From: CAIZQW01 sp942493055
Lineage (GTDB): Bacteria > Verrucomicrobiota > Kiritimatiellia > RFP12 > UBA1067
Reading direction: 5' to 3'
NCBI GenBank assembly: GCA_942493055.1
Contig: OW818680.1
Coordinates: forward strand, 5,580,001-5,644,000
DNA: 64,000 bases
In this document: positions 25,160 through 32,905 of the stretch, piece after piece
How positions within the stretch are numbered: position 1 is the first letter of the stretch
How the letters are laid out: each line of letters opens with the position of its first letter
Translations under genes and position numbers: made by a program
The notes under the pieces: model-generated
Database searches by the model: none
The model's input: only the letters and a program-made list of their open reading frames with translations
What the model was told of the DNA's origin: nothing

Positions 25160-25693
25160 CTACTTGTTCGTGTTCCCTGGTCCGCGGCGGGCCCAATCAG
25201 GAACTTTCAGGGTTTGGGACGGCGCATCTGCCGGAGTGTATGGTTTAAGATCCAGGACAGGCGTGCCATCGAAGGCGTCTATCGCGTCGAGTTGCACGAG
25301 GTTGCCTGCCACGCTCTTGATGCGGCAGACGCTTAGCGCGATGAGATTCGGGCGGAACGGTGAGCGGCATGCGAAAACGCCGGTGAGCGGATTTTCCTTG
25401 TTCCCGCGCGGATGAACGCGCAGGGTCTTGCGTTTCTCAGGCGTATCGTTTTTGTCAAACCAGTAGATGACCTGAACGTGCGACCACTGGTCGAGTCCGA
25501 GCAGGCCTTCCACATACGGTTCAAAGAGGCGCACACTTGCCGCTCCGTCCTTAACCTCAACCTTCCCAATGGGAACCAGTTTGTACGCGATTTCGCCTAC
25601 AGATGCGGCCTCCTCAGCTATCGCCGAGGCTGCACATCCTGCGACCCCCAGCACCGCACTATTCATCATGAACTTGCGTCTTGATGTCTTCAT
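25160..25693 (-). CDS. Tat-exported TrmO/TsaA-domain protein
   Basis: 177 residues. A Tat-type leader (SRRKFMMNSAVLGVAGCA) precedes a TrmO (YaeB/TsaA) fold: YKLVPIGKVEV, VEGLLGLDQWSHVQVIYWFDK, and LRVHPRG followed by TGVFACRSPFRPNLIALSVC. It continues with DAIDGTPVLDLKPYTP-like sequence (here DAFDGTPVLDLKPYTP). In the canonical family the enzyme methylates t6A37 of tRNA with SAM in the cytoplasm. An exported version cannot meet tRNA there, so the function is probably different. The signal contains a Cys (AGCAASA) and could alternatively be a lipobox. It stands alone on the minus strand between repeats. Confidence 0.85.
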   Translation of the reverse strand: MKTSRRKFMMNSAVLGVAGCAASAIAEEAASVGEIAYKLVPIGKVEVKDGAASVRLFEPYVEGLLGLDQWSHVQVIYWFDKNDTPEKRKTLRVHPRGNKENPLTGVFACRSPFRPNLIALSVCRIKSVAGNLVQLDAIDAFDGTPVLDLKPYTPADAPSQTLKVPDWARRGPGNTNK

Positions 25694-25770
25694 TGTTATT
25701 GCTCCTCGTATGGTAAAATACGTTGTCAGTCTTTATGCTTATTTCTCGCACGTCTATAGAAGCCGTCAAA

Positions 25771-25889
25771 TTTTGGAGTGCGGTGGCAAGTGGTATTCCA
25801 CGCGACACCGCTTTCGCATTGCACGGGCCGGAAAGCGGTGCCGCTCCGTTCCGGCGACTGCCGGACCGGCTTGTCACCGCATTCCAAAA
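25771..25889. repeat. REP-like inverted pair, copies 2a and 2b
   Basis: Two REP-like units face each other. The left begins TTTTGGAGTGCGGTGGCAAG, with GACACCGCTTT at its end; the right ends CTTGTCACCGCATTCCAAAA. The whole can fold into a long cruciform. It lies between the TrmO-like gene and the phosphodiesterase gene. It shares the unit seen at 15520-15576 and 46174-46226. Confidence 0.85.
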
Positions 25890-25930
25890 TGAGACACCAC
25901 CCGCATTGTTGAAGCCAAAACTTCAACAAT

Positions 25931-26755
25931 TTATAACCGTACTTTGCTGACGTTGTTGGTGAGCAAGAAATCATGCAGCCCCGTCAGATTGTCGGTGTTG
26001 ATCAAATCCACGCCAGCCTCCAGCATTACAGCCCAGCCTGCAGGGGAATCCGGAGCGTTCCAGAAACGTATGCGTCTAGCCTGTGCATGCGCCTGGGCAA
26101 CGAGCGCCTTCAGTTTCTCCTTCTCCTGCTCGGGGAGGGGCCCTTTGCCCCGCCACTTATAATGCTTTCCCCAGTTGTCGCTGATCATGGGTATGAGATG
26201 GGGCGATGCCGGGCTTTTCAAATCGTCAAGACGTCCGTCGTAGGAGACGTGTCTGACCTTTTCTGCCTCCATTAATGCACGGGGGCGATTCCCGGAAATG
26301 ATAATCATCACTGCGTTTGTTTCTGTCCGGTCTGCATAAAACGTGGTCAGCATTTTCTCATAAGGCTTGAGCATCGTTGTCAACGTGTGATAGGTGTTTG
26401 TGGCCTCGGATTTGAAGTCAATGAAGAGCGTGACCATCGGACCGTTGCTATACACGCGTCCGCCATTCGCTCTCACACGTTCCAGCAGCGGATCTAAATA
26501 GAGCTTCTGCAATGTCCGTTCCTTCTGCACCGCCTTGAGTTCATGCGCCACCAGCAATTGCCCCTCCACAAGCCAGACATCAGCCTCAACGCTGCAGAAC
26601 CCTTGATCCAGCGCATCCAGCAACGGACGGGTATGCTCATAATCATTGTGCGCATGGGCGCGCAGTAGGGGGGTGGTCTTGTCAACAGTCTGAGCAATGC
26701 TGATGAATGAGAGTGCTGTTAGGCAAAGGGCAAGACATGTATAAAACTCTTTCAT
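25931..26755 (-). CDS. Secreted glycerophosphodiesterase/PI-PLC-like (AIM6-type) protein
   Basis: 274 residues with a signal peptide (FYTCLALCLTALSFISIAQ). The first catalytic loop is RAHAHNDYEHTRPL, followed by GFCSVEADVWLVEGQLLVAHE, which holds the Glu-x-Asp and second His of the GDPD/PI-PLC TIM barrel. It matches the AIM6-like branch (PLC-like phosphodiesterases). It ends GWAVMLEAGVDLINTDNLTGLHDFL, typical of the barrel's last strand. It would hydrolyse phosphodiester-linked head groups outside the cytoplasm. It is monocistronic on the minus strand, flanked by two different repeat clusters. Confidence 0.85.
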   Translation of the reverse strand: MKEFYTCLALCLTALSFISIAQTVDKTTPLLRAHAHNDYEHTRPLLDALDQGFCSVEADVWLVEGQLLVAHELKAVQKERTLQKLYLDPLLERVRANGGRVYSNGPMVTLFIDFKSEATNTYHTLTTMLKPYEKMLTTFYADRTETNAVMIIISGNRPRALMEAEKVRHVSYDGRLDDLKSPASPHLIPMISDNWGKHYKWRGKGPLPEQEKEKLKALVAQAHAQARRIRFWNAPDSPAGWAVMLEAGVDLINTDNLTGLHDFLLTNNVSKVRL

Positions 26756-26832
26756 AATCGCTCCTTGTGATAAATGAAATCATCCAGTTCGACCATTCAT
26801 CGAATGCCGAAAGCGAAGCGCTAATAAATCAA

Positions 26833-26965
26833 TTCGAGAATTCGCGCATTGCCGCTCCATCGCGGAATACCGCTCCTCGCTCCAGCTTCGCTGGCCTCAA
26901 ACGAGCGTTCGGACATCGTGCATACACTCGTCCTCGGCGCGTGTTTGTTCGAGAATTCGCGCATT
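26833..26965. repeat. Repeat block bounded by an 18-bp direct repeat
   Basis: TTCGAGAATTCGCGCATT occurs at 26833-26850 and again at 26948-26965. The intervening approximately 97 bases (CGCTCCAGCTTCGCTGG, GAGCGTTCGGACATCG and so on) resemble in order and wording the 112-base block inserted in the foldback repeat at 15685-15796 (GAGCGTTCGCACGGCG). The layout is that of an insertion with flanking duplication, or of a module with repeated ends. Confidence 0.75.
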
Positions 26966-26971
26966 ATCCCT

Positions 26972-27892
26972 TTACACCGTCTGCTTCAAATACTCTTCTT
27001 CGAGTGAGCTGCCTTGAGTGATGGTCAGGAGTCCGCATTGGGAGAGGAGTAGGGGCACCATGCGTTTGTTCAGTTCAGTTGCGGGGATAGTCTGCTCTGC
27101 ATAGTGGCAGGTGAGGGTGTTCGTCTGCGGATTGAAGGCCAGGGTTCCTCCTTCGCCAAGCGCTTGTTCAAGGATGGCGAGGTCAATGGGCGGGCCTGCG
27201 AGCTGGTAGACCAGGATGCTGGCTTTGCGTGTGATATTGTCGACAGGGCCGAAGCGTACGGTCTTGCCGTGCTCGATGAAGGCGACATGGTCGCAGAGCT
27301 GCTCAATATCGTTCAGGTTGTGCGAACTGATGACGATGGTCTGCTCAGTCCGCCGCTTGGCAATGAAGGCGCGCATGCGTGCGGCCTCGCGCGGATCAAG
27401 TCCGTTAAGCGGTTCGTCGAGGAGAATGATCTCCGGGTTCCCGATGAAGCATTGCGCTGCCATGATGCGCTTGCGCATGCCATGCGAGAGCGAGCGGATC
27501 GGGGAGTTCACCCGGTCGCCCAGGTTGACAGCTTCCATCATGGCGGAGGCGGATTTCTGGGCGGCTTGCAAGGAGAGGCCCTGTAGACGGCCGTAGTGCG
27601 TCAGCAGTTCCAGCGGACAGCTTGTGAGCGGCAGTTCGGAGTCCTGTGGCAGGATTGCAAAGCGTCCTCCATGGACATCCGCGTCAAAGGGGCCGTTGCC
27701 CAGCAGGTTGACCGTGCCGGAGGTGGGCTTGAGAAATCCGGCGACCGTCATCATCAGCGTTGTTTTGCCTGCACCATTCGAGCCGACGAGTCCGGTGACG
27801 CTATAGCGCGGGATGCGGAGCGTCAGGCCGTCCAAGGCGCGGCGCTTGCCGTAGCATTTGACAAGATTGGAAACTTCGAGTGCGGTTATCAT
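26972..27892 (-). CDS. ABC transporter ATP-binding protein
   Basis: A 306-residue nucleotide-binding subunit. It shows Walker A GSNGAGKTT near residue 38, the signature LSHGMRKR, Walker B IILLDEP with the D-loop LNGLDP, and the switch His in SSHNL. The C-terminal 80 residues form an extra domain as in drug- or antibiotic-type ABC-2 exporters. It pairs with the permease gene 2 bases upstream on the same strand (27895-28800). The substrate is unknown. It is the last gene of a run that starts with a Nif3-like gene. Confidence 0.95.
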   Translation of the reverse strand: MITALEVSNLVKCYGKRRALDGLTLRIPRYSVTGLVGSNGAGKTTLMMTVAGFLKPTSGTVNLLGNGPFDADVHGGRFAILPQDSELPLTSCPLELLTHYGRLQGLSLQAAQKSASAMMEAVNLGDRVNSPIRSLSHGMRKRIMAAQCFIGNPEIILLDEPLNGLDPREAARMRAFIAKRRTEQTIVISSHNLNDIEQLCDHVAFIEHGKTVRFGPVDNITRKASILVYQLAGPPIDLAILEQALGEGGTLAFNPQTNTLTCHYAEQTIPATELNKRMVPLLLSQCGLLTITQGSSLEEEYLKQTV

Positions 27893-27894
27893 GA

Positions 27895-28800
27895 TTAAAG
27901 GTCGCGTTTCTGGAAGAAATAGTAGCCGATGCCGAGATAGGTGAAGCCGAGCGTGATCAAAAAGACGGAACCTGTGATGAGCGGCTGAGCGCTGCTTCTC
28001 CAGAGGAGCATCTCGTAGTTGGCTGGAAAGAGCGCGGCAATGTAGGGCAGAATCACGCGCCAGCCAATCCCATTGCTGAAGAAGGTTGTCACCCCTGTGA
28101 TAATGGCGAGTCCGACCAGCGAGAGGATCCCAAAGATGGTTGATTTGCTCGCTGACTTTGTGAAGAGGGAGAGCCCCATGATCAGTCCGACAAAGGGGAA
28201 GGAGTAGAGCCAGGCGCGTACAGCCCAGAACGCCATATTCCAGATCAGCTCGATCGGCGCATAGCGTCCGAGACGGAAACGGGCAACTGCATACGCGCAG
28301 ACGCCGCTGATGATGACCGCCAAGGCAATCAGCGATATCTGCCCGAAAAACTTTCCGAGCACCCAGGCACCGCGCGATGTGCGGAAGGCAATATAGCGCA
28401 CGGCCCCGGACCCCATCTCCTCCGGGATGCGATTGGCGGCAATGAGGACCACCAGCAGGGGCATGTAGAAGAAGGAGAGCCAGGCGTAAATCAGTTCGAC
28501 TGGATTCTTGCCTTGGATGTCGTCAAAGACCTTGTTGCTTTTGGAGACCTGGCGCATGATGCCCTGAAAAGGCTTGGACTTCCAAAGCGTCGTGGCGATG
28601 GCGCCCGGGTTTTCAGAGGCGGGCAAGAGCAAGACAGAGGCGAGTTCCTTTTCAACTTTCTGAAGCAGGCTGATGGACCAGTACATGGTGCCCACAGAGG
28701 TGGCCATGTAGAGCAGCAAGGCCACGAGCGCGCGGCGGCTGCGCAGTGCGTCAAACCACTCGTAGCAGGTCATTCGCCAAACATGTATGAATTGTGTCAT
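27895..28800 (-). CDS. ABC-2 type transporter permease
   Basis: 301 residues with about six hydrophobic segments: one near residues 23-45, then a large extracytoplasmic loop, then segments around 112-132, 150-175, 195-215, 225-245 and 275-295. This is the ABC-2 (NosY/GldF-like) permease layout. It contains IPEEMGSGAVRYIAFRTSRGAWVLGK, the short coupling region typical of the family. It is encoded immediately before its ATPase. Its own upstream neighbour is a membrane-anchored helical protein that may be an accessory part. Confidence 0.88.
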   Translation of the reverse strand: MTQFIHVWRMTCYEWFDALRSRRALVALLLYMATSVGTMYWSISLLQKVEKELASVLLLPASENPGAIATTLWKSKPFQGIMRQVSKSNKVFDDIQGKNPVELIYAWLSFFYMPLLVVLIAANRIPEEMGSGAVRYIAFRTSRGAWVLGKFFGQISLIALAVIISGVCAYAVARFRLGRYAPIELIWNMAFWAVRAWLYSFPFVGLIMGLSLFTKSASKSTIFGILSLVGLAIITGVTTFFSNGIGWRVILPYIAALFPANYEMLLWRSSAQPLITGSVFLITLGFTYLGIGYYFFQKRDL

Positions 28801-28815
28801 TGAAGTTCTCTTGCT

Positions 28816-29529
28816 TTAACGTGCAAAGGGCGGGCGCATGTTTTGGAACTTGTCCTGCACCTCGGTCAGGGGTTCAATCACATTCGGGTCGATGAAATCT
28901 GTCATCTGCATTTTGCCGACCTCGGATTGCTTGTCTTGCGGGACAGCCTGGAAGAGCGAATCATAAGCTGTGGTCATTGCGGAGGTCATCTGGGCGACGA
29001 CACGGATGCTCTGTTCGGTTGTCATCTCCGGTGAGTTTTTGACTTCGGTTGCGAGCCCCTTCATGGTGTCGAACATGGTTTGATTCATCGTGTTGATGGC
29101 GTTGTCAAAAGCGGTTTGTTGCTCAACGGTTGTTAGTCCGAGCTTATCAATCATCTGTGCCCGTGCGAGTTCCGCGCGTGTCCGCCAGAGTTCCTTGGCT
29201 TCGTCGATGCGTGCGCGCAGGTCTTCAGGCGACATGCGCTCGCGGTGTCTGTGCCCTGCAGGCTCGTTTGTGCTCGTCAGGTCGAGGCTGATGGCGTTCG
29301 TGGCGCCCTCAGGCGGCTGGTTGGTCACGGCTGGCGCGCGTTTGCGGGGCTTGGAGGCTTTGTCCGGAATTTGAACCATGCGCGTGATATTGTTCAGCGC
29401 ATCGGTGTTTTTCTGAGTCGTCACTTCCATCCGGACGGCTGATTCGACGCGTGTCTCTTCATTCGGAAGCCAACGGCCGATCAGCAGCCCCGCGAGCAGG
29501 GTAAACGGAAGCAGATGCCATAGTTTCAT
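28816..29529 (-). CDS. Membrane-anchored helical protein, possible Spy/CpxP-like or transporter accessory factor
   Basis: 237 residues from the ATG at 29529, which has a GGAG site; a longer upstream start overlaps the preceding gene. One N-terminal transmembrane or signal segment (LWHLLPFTLLAGLLIG) is followed by a disordered Thr/Pro/Lys-rich linker to about residue 105. The rest is a largely helical domain (SPEDLRARIDEAKELWRTR onward). I do not recognise a family; the helical part recalls periplasmic Spy/heavy-metal-resistance proteins. It lies 15 bases before the ABC permease gene, so a role with that transporter is plausible. Confidence 0.65.
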   Translation of the reverse strand: MKLWHLLPFTLLAGLLIGRWLPNEETRVESAVRMEVTTQKNTDALNNITRMVQIPDKASKPRKRAPAVTNQPPEGATNAISLDLTSTNEPAGHRHRERMSPEDLRARIDEAKELWRTRAELARAQMIDKLGLTTVEQQTAFDNAINTMNQTMFDTMKGLATEVKNSPEMTTEQSIRVVAQMTSAMTTAYDSLFQAVPQDKQSEVGKMQMTDFIDPNVIEPLTEVQDKFQNMRPPFAR

Positions 29530-29539
29530 AGCGAGTCTC

Positions 29540-30301
29540 CTAGTAAGCAATATTGAAATCAATAACGGTTGACGGCACGCGGAATTTGCGCGTCACCAGG
29601 TTGGCCAGTGCGCGGACGCCTGTCAGTTCCGTGGCGTAGTGGCCGGCAAAGACAGCGTTCATCTTGAGATTTTCAGCCAGGGTGTAGCCTTGCAGACTCG
29701 GCTCGCCGGTCAGGAAGGCGTCGACGCCCAGCGCTTTTGCCTCAGCGATCATATCTGAGCCGCCGCCGGAGACGATTCCGATCTTCTGGACCCGTTTCGG
29801 TCCGAAATCCAGTGCCCGAGACTCGCAGGCAAGGTGCTGTTTGACCAGCGCACAGAAGTCCGTGAACGCCATGGCCCTGGGCAAAGTCCCGGTCACACCA
29901 ATCGTATTCCCGTGATAGGAGAAGGCAGGCTCGACGTTTTTCAGCTTCAACAGCTTGGCCAGTTGTGCATTGTTGCCATAGAGCGGATGGGCATCCAGGG
30001 GGAGATGGGAGGCATAGACTGCGATGTTGTGGGTGATGGCGAAGGCAACCAGCTCGTAATTCAACTCTGTAATGCGCTTGAGGGAGTCGGCCCAGCTTAA
30101 GCCATGGTGGCAGATGACAAAGTCTGCGCCGTGTTCATGCGCTGCCTGAAGAAAGCGCAGGCTGGCATCAACGCCAACAGCGACGGAGGTGACCGTCCCC
30201 CGGTTAGCAATTTGAAGCCCATTGTTAGAAGAATCGGTAAAAGCCTGATTCTGGAGCGTGCGATCCAGGAACTGTACGACACGTTGTAAGTGTATGCTCA
30301 T
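29540..30301 (-). CDS. Nif3-like dinuclear metal centre protein
   Basis: 253 residues of the Nif3/YbgI (DUF34) family. The metal-binding histidines are in FVICHHGLSW and ASHLPLDAHPLYGNN, and a later GHYATE supplies further ligands. Length and order match the family, which forms toroidal hexamers with a two-metal site. The family is often labelled GTP cyclohydrolase 1 type 2, but its physiological reaction is unsettled. It is cytoplasmic. It begins the minus-strand run that continues into the ABC transporter genes. Confidence 0.93.
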   Translation of the reverse strand: MSIHLQRVVQFLDRTLQNQAFTDSSNNGLQIANRGTVTSVAVGVDASLRFLQAAHEHGADFVICHHGLSWADSLKRITELNYELVAFAITHNIAVYASHLPLDAHPLYGNNAQLAKLLKLKNVEPAFSYHGNTIGVTGTLPRAMAFTDFCALVKQHLACESRALDFGPKRVQKIGIVSGGGSDMIAEAKALGVDAFLTGEPSLQGYTLAENLKMNAVFAGHYATELTGVRALANLVTRKFRVPSTVIDFNIAY

Positions 30302-30327
30302 ACCGAATGGCTTTCTTTATACTGGAG

Positions 30328-30347
30328 GGACGCGCTCTGTCGCGTCC
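30328..30347. repeat. Short GC hairpin (GGACGCG / CGCGTCC)
   Basis: 7-bp perfect arms with the 6-base loop CTCTGT lie between the Nif3-like and DacA-type genes, inside the gap 30302-30375. It looks like a small intergenic repeat; there is no U-run. Confidence 0.5.
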
Positions 30348-30375
30348 GCCATAGCTTTTGCAAGAGAATAGTTTG

Positions 30376-31380
30376 TTAGTGGGGAGGGGGCGGGGGGATG
30401 GCTGCGGGTTTCGAGGGCGCTGTTCTCCCGGTGTTGGTTGCAGGCGAGGTGGGGGTGGCAGGGGTTGCAGGGGTGCCGGCGAGGGCCTTGTTCAAGAGCT
30501 CCTTGGCTTTCGCGTCACGCTTCAGTCGGTCTTCACTACCCATGACTGCAATAATGATACGCCTGTTATTACGCTTGCACGTGACAATGATCGAGTAGCC
30601 GGCGATTCCGGTATAGCCTGTCTTGAAACCATCGCAGCCATCGACTTTGTCCTTCAAAAACGGATTGTGTGTTGTCATGATCACTTCGTGTTCGGCGCCT
30701 TCTCGAAATTTACGTTCAACGGCCGATGTATAGGCAAAGATATCCGGATACTTGCAGAGCTCACGTCCAATCTTAACCATATCCCGTGCGGTTGATTTGT
30801 CATGCTCGTTATTCACGCTGGTGGTTAAGCCATTTGGCGTAATGAAATGTGAATGGGTCAAGCCCAGTGCCTTGGCCCGCGCATTCATGAGTTCGCAGAA
30901 GGCTTCCGTTGTGCCCGAGACATGTTCTGCTAAGGCAACCGCCGCGTCATTGGCAGATTTAATCATTAAGGCATAGAGCAACTCTTGAACGCTGAACGTC
31001 TCTTTCGGATCAAGCCAGACTTGTGTGCCCCCTGTTTTACAGGCCTTGACAGAGACCTTGACAGGGTCCGTTAACTTGACGCTTCCATCCGCAATCTTTT
31101 CCTCGATGACCAGAAGGGTCATCATCTTGAGTGTGCTGGCAGGATAACAAATTGCATCAGCGTTCTCTTCGAATAAGACGGCTCCGGAATCCGCGTCAAT
31201 CACGATCGCACCAATATAGGGATTTTTGGAGATACACCCTTTTACTTTCTGAGGGGCGGCAGGAGCAGCTACTTTTGCCGGCGAACTCTTTTTCTTTGTT
31301 GTTTTCTTCGTGGAGGTGGCTGAAAAACCGGTTGCGGAAGCCAAAAGGCAGATGAGCAAAGAGGTGAGAAGCTGTTTCAT
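30376..31380 (-). CDS. D-alanyl-D-alanine carboxypeptidase (DacA-type penicillin-binding protein)
   Basis: 334 residues from the ATG at 31380; an in-frame TTG further upstream is less likely. A signal peptide (LLTSLLICLLASATGFSA) and a Lys/Ala-rich linker precede the S11 peptidase domain. The active-site motifs are S82-T-L-K85, S142-A-N144 and K253-T-G255. It trims pentapeptide stems of peptidoglycan in the periplasm. The C-terminus is Pro/Thr/Ala-rich with no clear amphipathic anchor of the PBP5 type. It is monocistronic and divergent from hom. Confidence 0.93.
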   Translation of the reverse strand: MKQLLTSLLICLLASATGFSATSTKKTTKKKSSPAKVAAPAAPQKVKGCISKNPYIGAIVIDADSGAVLFEENADAICYPASTLKMMTLLVIEEKIADGSVKLTDPVKVSVKACKTGGTQVWLDPKETFSVQELLYALMIKSANDAAVALAEHVSGTTEAFCELMNARAKALGLTHSHFITPNGLTTSVNNEHDKSTARDMVKIGRELCKYPDIFAYTSAVERKFREGAEHEVIMTTHNPFLKDKVDGCDGFKTGYTGIAGYSIIVTCKRNNRRIIIAVMGSEDRLKRDAKAKELLNKALAGTPATPATPTSPATNTGRTAPSKPAAIPPPPPH

Positions 31381-31554
31381 GCAGTTAAACGTTGTCCTTT
31401 CCAAATTTTATTAAAACCATAGTTAAGCATTTTTTTTTGCATTTGGAAAGCTGTTATTCAGAAATTAGATGTCCAGTTGTTTGCAGACTTGTATAACCCC
31501 TTTAAATTCGGTATGTTATATGACCTAATTTCTGAAAAGGAAGGCTTGAACGAG

Positions 31555-32856
31555 ATGAAACAAATTGGTGTTGGAATATTGGGCTTTGGGACCGTCGGAG
31601 CCGGCGTTGCGGATGGACTGATCCGGAACCGCAAAACCATGGCGGAACGCTTGGGCGTTGAAGTCGTCCTGAGGCGTATCGCGGACCTTGATATTACGAC
31701 GGACCGCGGCATTGCTGTGGATCGATCCCTGCTGACCACAGATGCCATGTCGATGATCGAGGACAAGACGATCGACATCATTGTGGAGTTGATCGGTGGC
31801 ACCGGGATTGCCAAGACCCTTGTGTTGGCTGCGTTGAATGCCGGCAAGTCCGTTGTGACGGCGAATAAGAAGCTTTTGGCTGAATATGGCGATGAAATTT
31901 TTGGTGTGGCTGCAAAGAATGGTGTGGACATCTATTTCGGTGCCAGTGTGGGAGGCGGTATCCCGATCATTCGCGTGCTGCGTGAAGGTTTGGCCGGCAA
32001 TGAGATCCAGAGCATCCATGGCATTCTGAATGGGACCTGCAATTATATCCTGACACGCATGGAACACGAAGGGCTCGCTTTTGAAGAGGTGCTCGCAGAC
32101 GCGCAACGCGCAGGATATGCGGAGGCGAATCCGAGCTTGGATATTGATGGCTATGACACGGCGCATAAGGCGATCATCCTGGCCTCGCTCGCGTATGGGT
32201 TCCATGTGCCCATGGATGCGGTTCTGGTCGAGGGCATCCGGAATCTGAACAGCATGGATGTCAAATTCGCCGCCGGATTTGGCTACCGCATTAAATTGCT
32301 GGCCGTTATTAAGCGCGATGGCAAGCAGGTTGAAGTGCGCGTGAGCCCGACCCTGGTGCCATTGACCCACATGCTGGCCTCGGTCAGTCAGGTCTTCAAT
32401 GCAGCCATGGTGCGCGGTGATTTGAGTGGCGATACGCTGTACTACGGCCGCGGCGCGGGACGTGAGCCCACGGCCAGCACGGTGATTGGTGATATTGGCG
32501 ATGTGGCCCGTAATATCCTGTCCGGACAACCCCGGTATGGACGCGGCGTGAATGTGGCCAATGAAGGCAAGTTTGTCATGCGTGCGGCATCGGATATCAC
32601 CAGCAAGTACTATATCCGGTTGATGGTTCTGGACAAGGCCGGTTCGCTGGGCTTGATGACGACCACGCTGGGACGTCATGGCGTCAGCATCCTCGCTGCG
32701 ACACAGCAGGAACACCCGGAAAGCAGCGATATGGGGCATGTGCCTGTTGTGATGCTGACGCATGATGCGAAGGCCTCCGAGATCGACTGTGCGCTCAAGG
32801 AGATTTTTGATGCAGGTGTCGTAAGTGAGATGCCTGTTCGTTTGCGTATGATCTAA
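31555..32856 (+). CDS. hom: Homoserine dehydrogenase with ACT domain
   Basis: 433 residues from the ATG at 31555, with AAGGAAGG 10 bases upstream. It reduces aspartate semialdehyde to homoserine. It has the N-terminal nucleotide motif GFGTVGAGVADGL, the core TANKKLLAEYG and the catalytic region GILNGTCNYILTRM. The C-terminal ACT domain (YYIRLMVLDKAGSLG...) suggests feedback control by an amino acid, usually threonine. It is first in a three-gene cluster hom-lysC-cimA (gaps of 49 and -1 bases), linking threonine, methionine and isoleucine precursors. Confidence 0.96.
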   Translation: MKQIGVGILGFGTVGAGVADGLIRNRKTMAERLGVEVVLRRIADLDITTDRGIAVDRSLLTTDAMSMIEDKTIDIIVELIGGTGIAKTLVLAALNAGKSVVTANKKLLAEYGDEIFGVAAKNGVDIYFGASVGGGIPIIRVLREGLAGNEIQSIHGILNGTCNYILTRMEHEGLAFEEVLADAQRAGYAEANPSLDIDGYDTAHKAIILASLAYGFHVPMDAVLVEGIRNLNSMDVKFAAGFGYRIKLLAVIKRDGKQVEVRVSPTLVPLTHMLASVSQVFNAAMVRGDLSGDTLYYGRGAGREPTASTVIGDIGDVARNILSGQPRYGRGVNVANEGKFVMRAASDITSKYYIRLMVLDKAGSLGLMTTTLGRHGVSILAATQQEHPESSDMGHVPVVMLTHDAKASEIDCALKEIFDAGVVSEMPVRLRMI

Positions 32857-32905
32857 TCATAAGTCGGGCGGCGCCTAAGGGCCGTCCATGAGGAAAGAGA
32901 AGAAG

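Noticed and set aside
31525..32763. 412-codon minus-strand open frame opposite hom
   Set aside because: It mirrors the codon structure of hom and shows no domain or ribosome site.
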